DNA from: Lachnospiraceae bacterium
GTDB lineage: Bacteria; Bacillota; Clostridia; Lachnospirales; Lachnospiraceae
Assembly: GCA_017470935.1 (NCBI GenBank)
Contig: JAFUXG010000008.1
Location: forward strand, 1 to 63,431
Length of the DNA stretch: 63,431 bases
Direction: 5' to 3'
Positions 1-8,120 of this stretch are shown here, one piece after another (position 1 is the stretch's first letter; the number at the start of each line of letters is the position of its first letter). The translations under genes were made by a program, and so were the position numbers. Under the pieces are notes generated by a model. It was not told the origin of the DNA and did no database searches. It saw only the letters and a list, made by a program, of their open reading frames with translations.

Positions 1-89
1 GAAACTATAACACAATATACTTTATAAATTCTAATCATACAAATGATTGTTTGATACTTACGTTTGATCAGCATCTTTTGCCAACGAAC

Positions 90-330
90 AGCGTAAATGC
101 CAGTCGAATATGCCCGGATATGTATGGCATATTGGAAAGGGATTAGAACTTCTTAATGTCCCGTAAGTATTCAAGCGATGCGAGCCATGGATGGCGAGCA
201 AGGCGAGAAGCGGCATGGAGGCCGCTTGGAAGCCGGTCGCGTATTGTTATATGACCTTGGCGGGACATTTAGAAGTTCAAGCCCGTCCAAACAGCCATAC
301 ATATCTGGGCATATCGATGGCACTTACGCG
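90..330. repeat. Large imperfect palindromic element
   Basis: The two arms (about 90-163 and 261-330) are near-complete inverted repeats over roughly 70 bp. Examples are 146-163 against 261-278 (one mismatch in 18) and 108-128 against 294-314 (one mismatch in 21). The loop is locally GC-rich and contains further hairpins, including GCGGC-type stems near 218-235. No convincing gene lies inside; a 67-codon open frame across it looks incidental. It sits just downstream of the minus-strand desulfurase gene, so it could act as a 3' end structure, a MITE-like palindrome or a structured RNA. I do not recognise the family. Positions 1-89 are AT-rich with nothing identifiable. Confidence 0.7.
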
Positions 331-364
331 TACGGTTTCAAAACTGACCTAAACAGTAATATAT

Positions 365-2464
365 CTACGCAAATGTCTTAAGCACCTTAACAAGCGCATC
401 AATATCATCAGGCGAATTGTATAGCGCAAGTGTAGGACGAACCGAGCCCTCATATCCGAAATGACGCAGTACCGGCTGTGCACAGTGGTGTCCTGTACGA
501 ACCGCTATGCCATAGCTGTTAAGCCTTTCTCCAACCTCTTCATCAGAATATCCGTCCAACTTAAATGACAGCACAGATGCCTTGTTAGCAGCCGTTCCGA
601 TAAGATGAAGACCTTTGACCTTCTTCATCTCACAGATCGCATACTGCAAAAGCTCATGCTCCCATTTATTAACAGAAGACATCCCGATTGCTTCAAGATA
701 TTCCAAGGCTGCACCAAGGCCTACCGCATCTGCAATACTTCCTGTCCCTGCCTCGAACTTGTTCGGAGCCGGATTGTAAATGGTCCTCTCAAAGGTAACA
801 TCAGCAATCATGTTGCCGCCACCGTGATATGGTTTTGCAGCCTCCAAAAGCTCTTTCTTTCCGTATACTGCACCGATTCCTGTTGGTGCAAATATCTTAT
901 GGCCTGAGAATACAAAGAAATCTGCATCCAGTGCTGAGACATTAACCGGAATATGGGCAACTGACTGGGCACCGTCTATAAGTATTCTCACACCGTGTCT
1001 ATGGGCAATTGCCACAAGCTCCTCAACAGGAGTCACGGTACCAAGTACATTTGAAACATGGGTAACTGAAACAAACTTGGTTCTCTTTGTAAACAGCCTC
1101 TCATATTCATGAAGTTCAAGCTGTCCATCCTTGTCACACGGAATAACCTTGATGACCGCTCCTGTCTCTGCGGCTATAAGCTGCCACGGAACTATGTTGG
1201 CATGATGCTCCAATATGGAAACTATTATCTCATCACCGGGCTTAAGCGTAGGCTTCACATAGGCATTTGCCACCAGGTTAATAGCCTCTGTTGTACCTCT
1301 CACAAATACTATCTCATTGGCAGAGGGTGCTCCGATAAATCTTCTTACTGTCTCTCTTGCATTCTCATAGGCATCCGTTGACCTTGCAGCAAGGGTATGG
1401 GCTCCTCTGTGAACATTGGAATTCTCATGCTCGTAATAATACGTGAGTCTGTCAATAACTGCTCTTGGTCTCTGGGTAGTAGCACCGTTATCAAGCCATA
1501 CAAGCTGATTGCCGTTAATCTGTTCAGATAGGATCGGAAAATCATCCCTGATCTGTGCAAGAGTCTTGCTCCCAACAATTATTGAATCATTTCTTGTTGT
1601 TCCTGCAGGCTTTGATGAAGCACCATTCCATGTCTTATCCCCGCCAAGGGAGGTTGGCGCATTAATAGCCCTTTCATTTTTCTTTGCCTGTTCCTGTGAT
1701 ACTACAGAAGGCGAATAGGACTGCGCCTTCGGTTCTATTATCGTCTCCGGCTTTGCCGCATCCAAAAGATAATCCTTTAACGGATCGTTAACCGCATCTA
1801 CTGTCTTAAGCCATTCATCTGTGGATGCACCGCCGTAAGAGAAAGGATGCTCCCAGTCAAATTCTTCACCGTTGCCAAAAGAATTTTCCGCATGATTCAA
1901 ATACTCACCATAGAAGCCACCTTCTTCATTAAAAAGATGTCCATATGCAGTAACAGCTTTGTTTTCAGCAATTGATATAACCTTTGGATCACCCTTTTCT
2001 ATAAGATTATCGATACCCTCAGCACAAACCTCAGGCTCATAGTTGATACCCAAATTTCCTAATTCCCCCGTAAGATCCGGAAACAAAGAATTGGCAAGAG
2101 CACTAAGCTCTGCTGCTGTGGGTACTCCCGCAAGCTGCTCTAATGAGCCAGTCTCCGGTATCCCATTATATTGGGTTGCTGCTTCCAAACCCTCTGTGGT
2201 ACCCGGAATTACTGTAATGGATGATGCATCGGTGGGAATATCAGCTAATCCTGCACCCGGAGCTGCCCCCTGGGGTAAGCCTGAAAACTCTCGTGTAACA
2301 CTTGTTCCTTTCGATACTCCCTGTATCTGAGATGCATACGACAGTGCATCAAATGTTCCCGGAACCTGTACGCCGTAACTAGAGCCCTGTGCATTTTCCG
2401 TAATACCTGCTACTGATGTAGCAGTCTCAGGCAATGAGTAAACCTGTGGATTAATCGTATTCAT
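365..2464 (-). CDS. Cysteine desulfurase with encapsulin cargo-loading extension
   Basis: A 699-residue fusion-like protein. The C-terminal ~400 residues are a complete SufS-type, PLP-dependent class V cysteine desulfurase, which releases sulfur from cysteine as an enzyme persulfide. Visible marks are the PLP lysine in FSGHKIF, the LEHHANIVPW segment and the catalytic cysteine in RTGHHCAQP. The first ~290 residues are low-complexity, rich in Gly, Pro, Ala, Ser and Thr, with spaced short hydrophobic motifs such as GLPQG, VPGT, GIPET and AGVPTAAELS. This matches the disordered targeting domain known for desulfurase cargo of family 2A encapsulins. The gene overlaps the shell gene by 14 bp, implying translational coupling. 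ATG at 2464 is chosen over an upstream GTG because AGGTGAG precedes it. Packaging is inferred from family knowledge and linkage. Confidence 0.9.
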   Translation of the reverse strand: MNTINPQVYSLPETATSVAGITENAQGSSYGVQVPGTFDALSYASQIQGVSKGTSVTREFSGLPQGAAPGAGLADIPTDASSITVIPGTTEGLEAATQYNGIPETGSLEQLAGVPTAAELSALANSLFPDLTGELGNLGINYEPEVCAEGIDNLIEKGDPKVISIAENKAVTAYGHLFNEEGGFYGEYLNHAENSFGNGEEFDWEHPFSYGGASTDEWLKTVDAVNDPLKDYLLDAAKPETIIEPKAQSYSPSVVSQEQAKKNERAINAPTSLGGDKTWNGASSKPAGTTRNDSIIVGSKTLAQIRDDFPILSEQINGNQLVWLDNGATTQRPRAVIDRLTYYYEHENSNVHRGAHTLAARSTDAYENARETVRRFIGAPSANEIVFVRGTTEAINLVANAYVKPTLKPGDEIIVSILEHHANIVPWQLIAAETGAVIKVIPCDKDGQLELHEYERLFTKRTKFVSVTHVSNVLGTVTPVEELVAIAHRHGVRILIDGAQSVAHIPVNVSALDADFFVFSGHKIFAPTGIGAVYGKKELLEAAKPYHGGGNMIADVTFERTIYNPAPNKFEAGTGSIADAVGLGAALEYLEAIGMSSVNKWEHELLQYAICEMKKVKGLHLIGTAANKASVLSFKLDGYSDEEVGERLNSYGIAVRTGHHCAQPVLRHFGYEGSVRPTLALYNSPDDIDALVKVLKTFA

Positions 2465-3404
2465 AATACTCACCTACCTCTACATCCTCTAATACTGCAA
2501 TCGCATCATCTGCCAATATAGCTGCTGAGCAGTACAAAGATAAGAGATAAGACGCAACACCCTTGTCATCTATTCCACGGAAACGTACTGATAAACCTCT
2601 TGAATGCTCATTCTTAAGTCCTGCCTGGAAAAGACCGATTACTCCTCTCTTTGCCTCTCCTGTACGGATAAGAAGAATGTTTGTCTTACCGCTTTGTGAC
2701 TTAGGATTCTTAAGTCCGTCTACCAAAAGCTTGTCCGTTGGGATAATAGGAATTCCTCTCCATGTTAAGAATGTACCGCCTGCAATATTAGCAGTTACAG
2801 GTGGAACACCTCTTCTTGTACATTCTCTCTCAAATGCAGCAATAGCTCTTGGATGAGCTAAGAAGAATGAAGGCTCCTTCCAAACCTTTGTGATGAGCTC
2901 ATCAAGATCATCCGGTGTAGGTGCACCATTTCTTGGCTGGATTCTCTGTGAATCAGGTACATTCTTGAGAAGGCCGTAATCATCATTATTGATAAGCTGG
3001 CTCTCCTGCCTCTCCCTAAGTGATTCAATGGCAAGACCCAGCTGTTCCTGCACCTGGTCATAAGGTGAGCTGTACACATCCTCAATAGCTGTGTTTACAT
3101 TGATGATGGTTGAGATGGAATTCAGCCGATACTCTCTAGGCTCTGTCTCATACTCTACATATCCGTCAGGAATAATATCTGACTTCTTTGTCTGGCTGCA
3201 GAGCACATCAAGAGGTGTCTCGCCCTCAACTACCTTGTTCACACGGAATATTCCGGTTTCCAAGCCTTTGAACTCCAATACTCTTGTTAACCACTTTGGT
3301 GTCAGTGCACCATACTGCGGCTTTGTCTTGGTAACGTTGGCAAGATTATACGCCGCCTTCGCCCCCAATGCGTTGATCTGATCGTTTTCTGTTTCCTTTG
3401 ACAT
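2451..3404 (-). CDS. srpI: Family 2A encapsulin shell protein (SrpI-like)
   Basis: A 317-residue HK97-fold shell protein of the SrpI group. Recognisable features are the N-terminal arm with TKPQYGALTPKWL, the SSPYDQVQEQLGLAIESLRERQE helix, the LAHPRAIAAFERECTRRGVPP region and the RGIPIIPTDKLLV loop, all family 2A signatures. Members self-assemble into about 25-nm icosahedral compartments that load a cysteine desulfurase through its N-terminal extension. Start ATG at 3404 is placed by GGAGG eight bases upstream; a longer frame to 3470 lacks such a site. The cargo gene follows with overlap. The upstream genes are sulfur-transfer genes, so the compartment belongs physically to this operon. What the shell stores or shields here cannot be read from sequence; sulfur storage or protection of the desulfurase are the known possibilities. 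Confidence 0.9.
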   Translation of the reverse strand: MSKETENDQINALGAKAAYNLANVTKTKPQYGALTPKWLTRVLEFKGLETGIFRVNKVVEGETPLDVLCSQTKKSDIIPDGYVEYETEPREYRLNSISTIINVNTAIEDVYSSPYDQVQEQLGLAIESLRERQESQLINNDDYGLLKNVPDSQRIQPRNGAPTPDDLDELITKVWKEPSFFLAHPRAIAAFERECTRRGVPPVTANIAGGTFLTWRGIPIIPTDKLLVDGLKNPKSQSGKTNILLIRTGEAKRGVIGLFQAGLKNEHSRGLSVRFRGIDDKGVASYLLSLYCSAAILADDAIAVLEDVEVGEYYEYD

Positions 3405-3531
3405 GTTATATTCCTCCAATCTTGATTTTTTCGGGCATTTTTCTGCCCTCTGCTTACCGCTGTCATTCAACTCAATCTTTTTTAAGCGGAAGCATTATAC
3501 ATAAAAGTAGCATCTACCCTTGTATATTTAA

Positions 3532-4989
3532 TTACAGCCATGCACCCTCATGGGAGAAAATGATATCCTTTGCCGCATCAATTCCGCCCTTTAGATTATA
3601 CATGGGACCTTTGTACCCCGCTTCTCTAAGCGTTCTGATTGCAAGTATGCTTCTCTTGCCCTCCTTGCAGATAAATATGGTATCAATATCCGGATCCAGC
3701 TCCTTCTGCCTTCTAGCCAGCTGTCCTATCGGTATAACCACCACATCCGGGAATCTATGGATTGCTCTCTCATGCGGTTCCCTTATATCCACAATGGTCA
3801 TCTTATCTCCACGCTCTATTCGCTCCGCCAGTTCATCCGGTTCTATTCCTTCAATCGGAAGCTCTTCCTCTTCATCCTTAAGACCGCAGAAATCATCATA
3901 GTCATAGTCCTGCACTTCAAAGATAGACGGGTTCTTACCGCATATGGGACATTTATCACTCTTATCAACCCTAAGAATTCTTGAATGAAGATACAGACTG
4001 TCCACCGTAAGAAGCTTTCCGTCTAAATGTTCCCCTATCCCGATAATAAGCTTTAATGCCTCATTAGCCTGGATACTTCCTATAATTCCGGGAAGAGGAC
4101 TGATAGCCCCTCCCTCTGCACAGGTAGGCACAAGTCCCGTGGGCGGCGGTGCTGGGAACTGGCACCTGAAGCACGGTCCCTGATTCAGATTGAAAATACC
4201 AACCTGTCCCTCATATTGATAGATGGCACCAAACACCAGCGGTATACCTGAAAATGCACAGGCATCATTTATCACATATCTCGCCTTATAATTATCGGTA
4301 CAGTCTACCACAACATCATAGCCATCTATTATCTCATTTATATTATCAGCTTCCACTTTAACATTCTCTGTCACAATAGTTATCTTAGGATTAATTCCCT
4401 TAATCGTATCCTTTGCTGATGCCACCTTAGGTCTGTTCACATCCCGCTTTCCATGAATCACCTGGCTCTGCAGATTAGAAAGAGATACCTCATCAAAATC
4501 CACCACCTTGATTTCTCCCACGCCCGCCGCCGCAAGATACTGTATTACAGGTGAACCCAGCGCTCCGGCACCGATGATGACCACCTTGGCAGCTTTAATC
4601 CGCTTCTGCCCCTTCACACCAATCTCACGAAGCATCAGATGCTTATTGAAACGGTCAATCTCAGCATCATCAAAGGATACTGCTTTTCTTCTCTCATCTG
4701 AGATCAGGCTCTCCACTGGAGCACCTCCTGCAATTGCAGGCAGCAATAATATCTCCACATTATTGTCTAATACATTATCCCACTTATCTTCAGATGTAAC
4801 ATTCTCATCACCCGCATATATCTGTACAAATTCCCTAAGCCTTCCCTCCTCATTATATAGAGCTTCCTTCGCATCCGGATATTCATCAGTCAGTCCGCCC
4901 AGAAGAGCACGTATTGAGTCTCCTTCTATTTCAATTATTTCATGTCTTCCAAAAAATCCGCGTAACGTCGCAGAAATATATATCTTCAT
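3532..4989 (-). CDS. MoaD/ThiS-like - E1 (ThiF/MoeB) - rhodanese triple fusion
   Basis: A 485-residue protein with three sulfur-transfer modules. Residues 1-89 are a ubiquitin-like MoaD/ThiS domain ending in an internal GG (PAIAGG). Residues ~105-360 are an E1-like adenylating domain with nucleotide loop GAGALGSP, zinc-type CFRC and CPIC pairs and the catalytic-cysteine region VPTCAEGG. Residues ~375-485 are a rhodanese domain with active loop CKEGKRS. E1 enzymes adenylate a carrier C-terminus and rhodanese supplies persulfide sulfur, so all parts for making a thiocarboxylate are in one chain. The internal GG would have to be exposed by proteolysis, and two JAMM protease genes lie next door. 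ATG at 4989 is preferred over an upstream GTG that overlaps the GGAGG site. Confidence 0.88.
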   Translation of the reverse strand: MKIYISATLRGFFGRHEIIEIEGDSIRALLGGLTDEYPDAKEALYNEEGRLREFVQIYAGDENVTSEDKWDNVLDNNVEILLLPAIAGGAPVESLISDERRKAVSFDDAEIDRFNKHLMLREIGVKGQKRIKAAKVVIIGAGALGSPVIQYLAAAGVGEIKVVDFDEVSLSNLQSQVIHGKRDVNRPKVASAKDTIKGINPKITIVTENVKVEADNINEIIDGYDVVVDCTDNYKARYVINDACAFSGIPLVFGAIYQYEGQVGIFNLNQGPCFRCQFPAPPPTGLVPTCAEGGAISPLPGIIGSIQANEALKLIIGIGEHLDGKLLTVDSLYLHSRILRVDKSDKCPICGKNPSIFEVQDYDYDDFCGLKDEEEELPIEGIEPDELAERIERGDKMTIVDIREPHERAIHRFPDVVVIPIGQLARRQKELDPDIDTIFICKEGKRSILAIRTLREAGYKGPMYNLKGGIDAAKDIIFSHEGAWL

Positions 4990-5180
4990 CTCTTCCCTTA
5001 CCTCCACTTTCTCTGTTATGTAGTCAGTATTTATTCATAAGCATCTCTGATGCTTATGTTTTTACTTGCAAAATGTCAGAACATGCCGGCATGACCGCCT
5101 CATTCACGTTGCCTGCGTCTCCGTGTATTTTTCGCAATATAGCGATTTGTGCAAGCCAGGTCGACGCAATACTCATTTTC

Positions 5181-5573
5181 TCACAACCCAGAATAGATAT
5201 ATATGTCCTGATCACATTCTTTTGAATATACTCTCACGTCAGCACAGTGTCCCTGCTCCACTGAAACAATCATATACAGTAAGCCGGGAATCATATATCT
5301 TTCATCCTCACCGGATGGAATTGCCGGATGATCTACGTGGGAATGATAGAAACCTATTATTTCAAGACCTCTCTCTAATGCCATTCTTTCCACCTTATAT
5401 ATTTTAAGAGGATCCATTGCAAAATGAATATTCCTTATATCGTATCCATCTGTATTATCAGCCGGAACAATCTCACAAATCTCAGATGTATCTTTATTGC
5501 CCAGAAGAACTCCACAGCATTCATTGGGATATTCCAACTCAGCATGCTCATACATTAACGTTTGCCACATCAT
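5181..5573 (-). CDS. JAMM/MPN-family (M67) metalloprotease
   Basis: A 130-residue protein of the Mec/JAB1 family. The zinc site is intact: Glu in YPNECCGVLLG, His-x-His in GFYHSHVDHPAIPSGED, and the following Ser and Asp. Bacterial members (Mec+, QbsD, HcyD) either trim extra residues from the C-terminus of sulfur-carrier proteins or cleave the amino-acid adduct from the carrier. Here the carriers at 7.5 kb and in the 3.5-5.0 kb fusion both have residues beyond their GG. The first ~10 residues of the usual family start are short; an in-frame open stretch continues upstream without a clear ATG, so the true start may be a non-ATG codon. It lies between yezD and the triple fusion in the operon. 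Confidence 0.85.
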   Translation of the reverse strand: MMWQTLMYEHAELEYPNECCGVLLGNKDTSEICEIVPADNTDGYDIRNIHFAMDPLKIYKVERMALERGLEIIGFYHSHVDHPAIPSGEDERYMIPGLLYMIVSVEQGHCADVRVYSKECDQDIYIYSGL

Positions 5574-5633
5574 TAAATTCCACCACTTCCGCTCTGCGAT
5601 TACATAGATAAATGCTTTCGGTTTTCCGATCAG

Positions 5634-5771
5634 CTATTTCAATCGTATTTTCTCTGTTTTATCAATCTGTATTACCTTTCCATCCTGTATGACGATTGTG
5701 ATCGTGCCGTACTTCACTTCCTTAACAAGCCGATCAACATGCTCCAGATAATCCTTACCCTGATCCGCCAT
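5634..5771 (-). CDS. yezD: YezD family small protein (DUF2292)
   Basis: A 45-residue gene. The product runs from MADQGKDYLEHVDRLVKEV through YGTITIVIQDGKVIQIDKTEK, the compact beta-rich pattern of the YezD/DUF2292 family. These proteins are repeatedly found with sulfur-assimilation genes, but their molecular role is not established. A GAGGAG site lies about 12 bases upstream of the ATG. The gene sits between the two JAMM protease genes. Recognition rests on the GTITIVIQDGKVIQI core, which fits well. Confidence 0.75.
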   Translation of the reverse strand: MADQGKDYLEHVDRLVKEVKYGTITIVIQDGKVIQIDKTEKIRLK

Positions 5772-5928
5772 TATTAGACACCACTCCTCTTATTCCTACT
5801 TAATCAGTATGATTACTAGGTATTAGAAAGATAATATCATCTATATTACTCAATGTCAACATGTCAGACTGATTATTTTTGAAAACGTTATCATACATTT
5901 TTCTCATTTTTAGCACATTGAAATTAAT

Positions 5929-5978
5929 AAAAAACAACTCCCGGCACAAAGCATATTTCATACCTTGTACCGGGAGTT
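5929..5978 (-). terminator. Rho-independent terminator inside the sulfur operon
   Basis: On the minus strand a 9-bp stem (CCGGGAGTT pairing with AACTCCCGG, extended imperfectly inward) is followed by GTTTTTT. It lies after the JAMM gene at 6158 and before yezD. It may separate the operon into upstream (metY to JAMM) and downstream (yezD to encapsulin) transcription units or cause partial read-through. Confidence 0.7.
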
Positions 5979-6053
5979 ATTACTTTACCTGTTCAATATA
6001 TAAATTATTTAATGCACTTTTATTGCTCCGTAAAACTACCAATGTATTATACA

Positions 6054-6165
6054 GTACCTTTGCTCATTGTTATACATGTCGCCTGCCGGCTCCATGAGGA
6101 CATTCGCAAAAGTACTAATCCTCTGTGCAAGCACAGGATTAGTACCTTTGCTCATTGTTATACAT
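6054..6165. repeat. Short tandem duplication with hairpin at end of JAMM gene
   Basis: The 24-bp string beginning GTACCTTTGCTCATTG and ending ATACAT occurs at 6054-6077 and again at 6141-6165, where it overlaps the 3' end of the JAMM gene. Between them is a hairpin with arms GTACTAATCC and GGATTAGTAC plus an inner TGTGC/GCACA stem. It looks like a small duplication of the gene terminus around an inserted palindrome. Confidence 0.65.
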
Positions 6166-6583
6166 ACTCAATTTCATGCACAAATACATTCTTCTCTTTA
6201 TCCACCTCAAAGGCTTTAAGCACAGGATTATCCGGTTCCTGTAAAGACAGGATCAGATACTCAAATGTCGGATCAAAGGCAAGTCGTTTATCCTCCTCTG
6301 AAGGTCTTGAAGGACTTTCCGGATGGGAATGGAAATTACCAATAAGCCCCACACCAGCTGCCCTTGCATCCTTGAGTGCCGCAAACTGTTCCTTGGGATC
6401 CATGGAAAAATGCTCATTGCTCTCATCTATATTGCGAAGAAGATAAACCTTGGTCACTGTCTTCACATTGCCCTCAACCGTACCTGCAAGAAGTCCGCAG
6501 GCTTCGTTGGGAAGTCCCTTGCGGCAATGCTCTAAGATCGTCTCGTAATCCTCCTTCTTCATGATCAATCTAATCTCACTCAT
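6158..6583 (-). CDS. Second JAMM/MPN-family (M67) metalloprotease
   Basis: A 141-residue JAMM protein. The conserved Glu is in LPNEACGLLAG, the metal-binding His-x-His is in GNFHSHPESPSRPSEEDKRLA, and the Ser/Asp pair follows. It is divergent from the neighbour at 5181, so this is not a recent duplication. It lies directly downstream of the E1/ThiS pair, as in the hcy-type methionine cluster of Wolinella where the JAMM enzyme HcyD trims the carrier. The likely role is C-terminal processing of the 7.5-kb sulfur carrier or release of the formed amino acid. Which of the two proteases serves which carrier is unknown. Confidence 0.88.
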   Translation of the reverse strand: MSEIRLIMKKEDYETILEHCRKGLPNEACGLLAGTVEGNVKTVTKVYLLRNIDESNEHFSMDPKEQFAALKDARAAGVGLIGNFHSHPESPSRPSEEDKRLAFDPTFEYLILSLQEPDNPVLKAFEVDKEKNVFVHEIEYV

Positions 6584-6685
6584 TCTATATCCTCACTTTC
6601 GGCGATTTTTTATAATCCCTTTGGCAGATTATCAAAACCGCCATACTGTTTACACTACGATGGTCAATTTTAACTTCAGTTAATT

Positions 6686-7498
6686 TCACTCTCCCGGCTT
6701 CCACTCACAAGCCGCCTGCTCATAGTCAATAAGCTTTGTAATAGTCGGATTTTTGCCACAGACTGCACAATTACAGTCTCTAGGAAGCTTGATAGAATGG
6801 AAATCCATCTTAAGTGCATCATATGTGAGCAGCTTACCTGTAAGGAGCTCGCCCTGCCCTATAATATACTTAACTGCCTCCATAGCCTGAAGACTTCCGA
6901 TAACACCGCCCATTGCACCAATCACACCTGCCTGCTTACAGGTAGGAACCGCATCTGCCGGTGGCGGATTTTTAAATACACAGCGATAACATGGTCCCTC
7001 TCCGGGCACATAAGTCATAAGCTGTCCCTTGAAACGGATAATACCTGCATGTGAAAATGGCTTGCCAGCCATTACACAGGCATCGTTTATAAGAAACTTT
7101 GCCGGAAAATTATCTGTTCCGTCAAGAATGAAATCATAATCCTTAATAAGATCCATTATGTTTGAAGAATCCACAAAAGTACGATAAGTATTGACTGTTA
7201 CATCAGGATTGATAGCCTGCATAGTCTCTGCCGCAGACTTTACCTTTTCTTTTCCGATATCCTGGGTAGTATGTATTACCTGTCTTTGCAGATTGGAAAG
7301 ATCCACTACGTCCGCATCAACAATACCTATGGTTCCCACTCCCGCTGCCGCAAGATAAAGTGCTGCCGGCGCCCCAAGACCTCCGGCACCTATGATAAGC
7401 ACCTTGGCATTTAATAATTTCTTCTGTCCCTTAACACCTACCTCTTTAAGTATGATGTGACGTGAATATCTCTCCAGCTGCTCATTTGAAAAAGCCAT
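6686..7498 (-). CDS. E1-like sulfur-carrier adenylyltransferase (HesA/MoeB/ThiF family)
   Basis: A 270-residue stand-alone E1-like enzyme. It has the ATP loop GAGGLGAPAALYLAAAGVG, the DxVDLSNLQRQ motif, the zinc pairs CYRC and CAVC, and the candidate thioester cysteine in VPTCKQAGVIG. It should adenylate the C-terminal glycine of the sulfur carrier encoded immediately upstream. The ATG overlaps the carrier TAA by one base (TAATG), so translation is coupled and pairing is strongly implied. There is no rhodanese domain, so sulfur must come from another donor, for example TusA, the rhodanese of the fusion protein, or the desulfurase. Confidence 0.9.
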   Translation of the reverse strand: MAFSNEQLERYSRHIILKEVGVKGQKKLLNAKVLIIGAGGLGAPAALYLAAAGVGTIGIVDADVVDLSNLQRQVIHTTQDIGKEKVKSAAETMQAINPDVTVNTYRTFVDSSNIMDLIKDYDFILDGTDNFPAKFLINDACVMAGKPFSHAGIIRFKGQLMTYVPGEGPCYRCVFKNPPPADAVPTCKQAGVIGAMGGVIGSLQAMEAVKYIIGQGELLTGKLLTYDALKMDFHSIKLPRDCNCAVCGKNPTITKLIDYEQAACEWKPGE

Positions 7499-7707
7499 TA
7501 ATTTGCGCCTCCTCCCATGAAATACAGAAATTCCACAGCATCTCCCTCTTTAATCCTGGTATCTGCGAAGGTCTCCTTGTCGATAAACTCATCATTGATG
7601 GTAACTGTCACATAATCCGGATTATCAATCTGCTCCTTCTCTATTAATTCCTTAAGTGTAATTCCCTCTTCGTATTCCTTCTTCTCACCTGCAATTGTAA
7701 ATGTCAT
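7498..7707 (-). CDS. ThiS-like sulfur carrier protein with C-terminal extension
   Basis: A 69-residue ubiquitin-fold carrier. The C-terminus reads YFMGGGAN rather than ending in GG. In known carriers such as HcyS and QbsE, residues beyond GG are removed by a JAMM protease before adenylation and thiocarboxylate formation; the two JAMM genes in this operon fit that scheme. Location next to MetY and sulfite reductase points to homocysteine rather than thiamine synthesis: no other thiamine gene is present in the window. Which glycine becomes terminal (after GG or GGG) is not determinable. Confidence 0.85.
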   Translation of the reverse strand: MTFTIAGEKKEYEEGITLKELIEKEQIDNPDYVTVTINDEFIDKETFADTRIKEGDAVEFLYFMGGGAN

Positions 7708-7796
7708 TTTCTATTACCTGCCCTTTCAATTCTTATTCTTTGTTACTGTTTACCTATGTATACATATATTTTATCTTTTGTATTTTGCTGTTAGTA

Positions 7797-8048
7797 TCAA
7801 TCTCCAACCTTTTTGACGATCAGAGTATATGTACCGTCATCATTGGTATAAAGCTTTAGCACCTGATGTCCCTCTTCCTTAATACTTCTTGGAACATTCT
7901 GGACAGGCTCACCATCATTCAATCTTATGGATAATATGTCGCCATCATCCAGCTCCTCTAAAGCCACCTTAGCCTTCACAAATGTTACCGGACATACCAC
8001 ATCCGTAATATCCACCGAATCTGTAATATCAAATTCCGTCTCTGCCAT
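7797..8048 (-). CDS. TusA/SirA-like sulfurtransferase
   Basis: An 83-residue TusA-fold protein with the signature VVCPVTFVKAK. The cysteine of CPxxxxK is the persulfide carrier in this family. It likely relays sulfur between a desulfurase or sulfite reductase product and the carrier/E1 system encoded downstream. Start ATG at 8048 follows GGAGG by eight bases; a second ATG two codons earlier is too close to the site. The role in this operon is inferred from position. Confidence 0.85.
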   Translation of the reverse strand: MAETEFDITDSVDITDVVCPVTFVKAKVALEELDDGDILSIRLNDGEPVQNVPRSIKEEGHQVLKLYTNDDGTYTLIVKKVGD

Positions 8049-8120
8049 TTTCATATCCTCCTGATTCTTATTATTTGTAATTCAACTAATGTTTTTTTAC
8101 CTCTCATTTGGTCCGGCGTT

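Noticed and set aside
178-381. 67-codon open frame at the window start
   Set aside because: It runs through the large palindrome, has no ribosome site and resembles no protein; the palindromic DNA explains the open frame.
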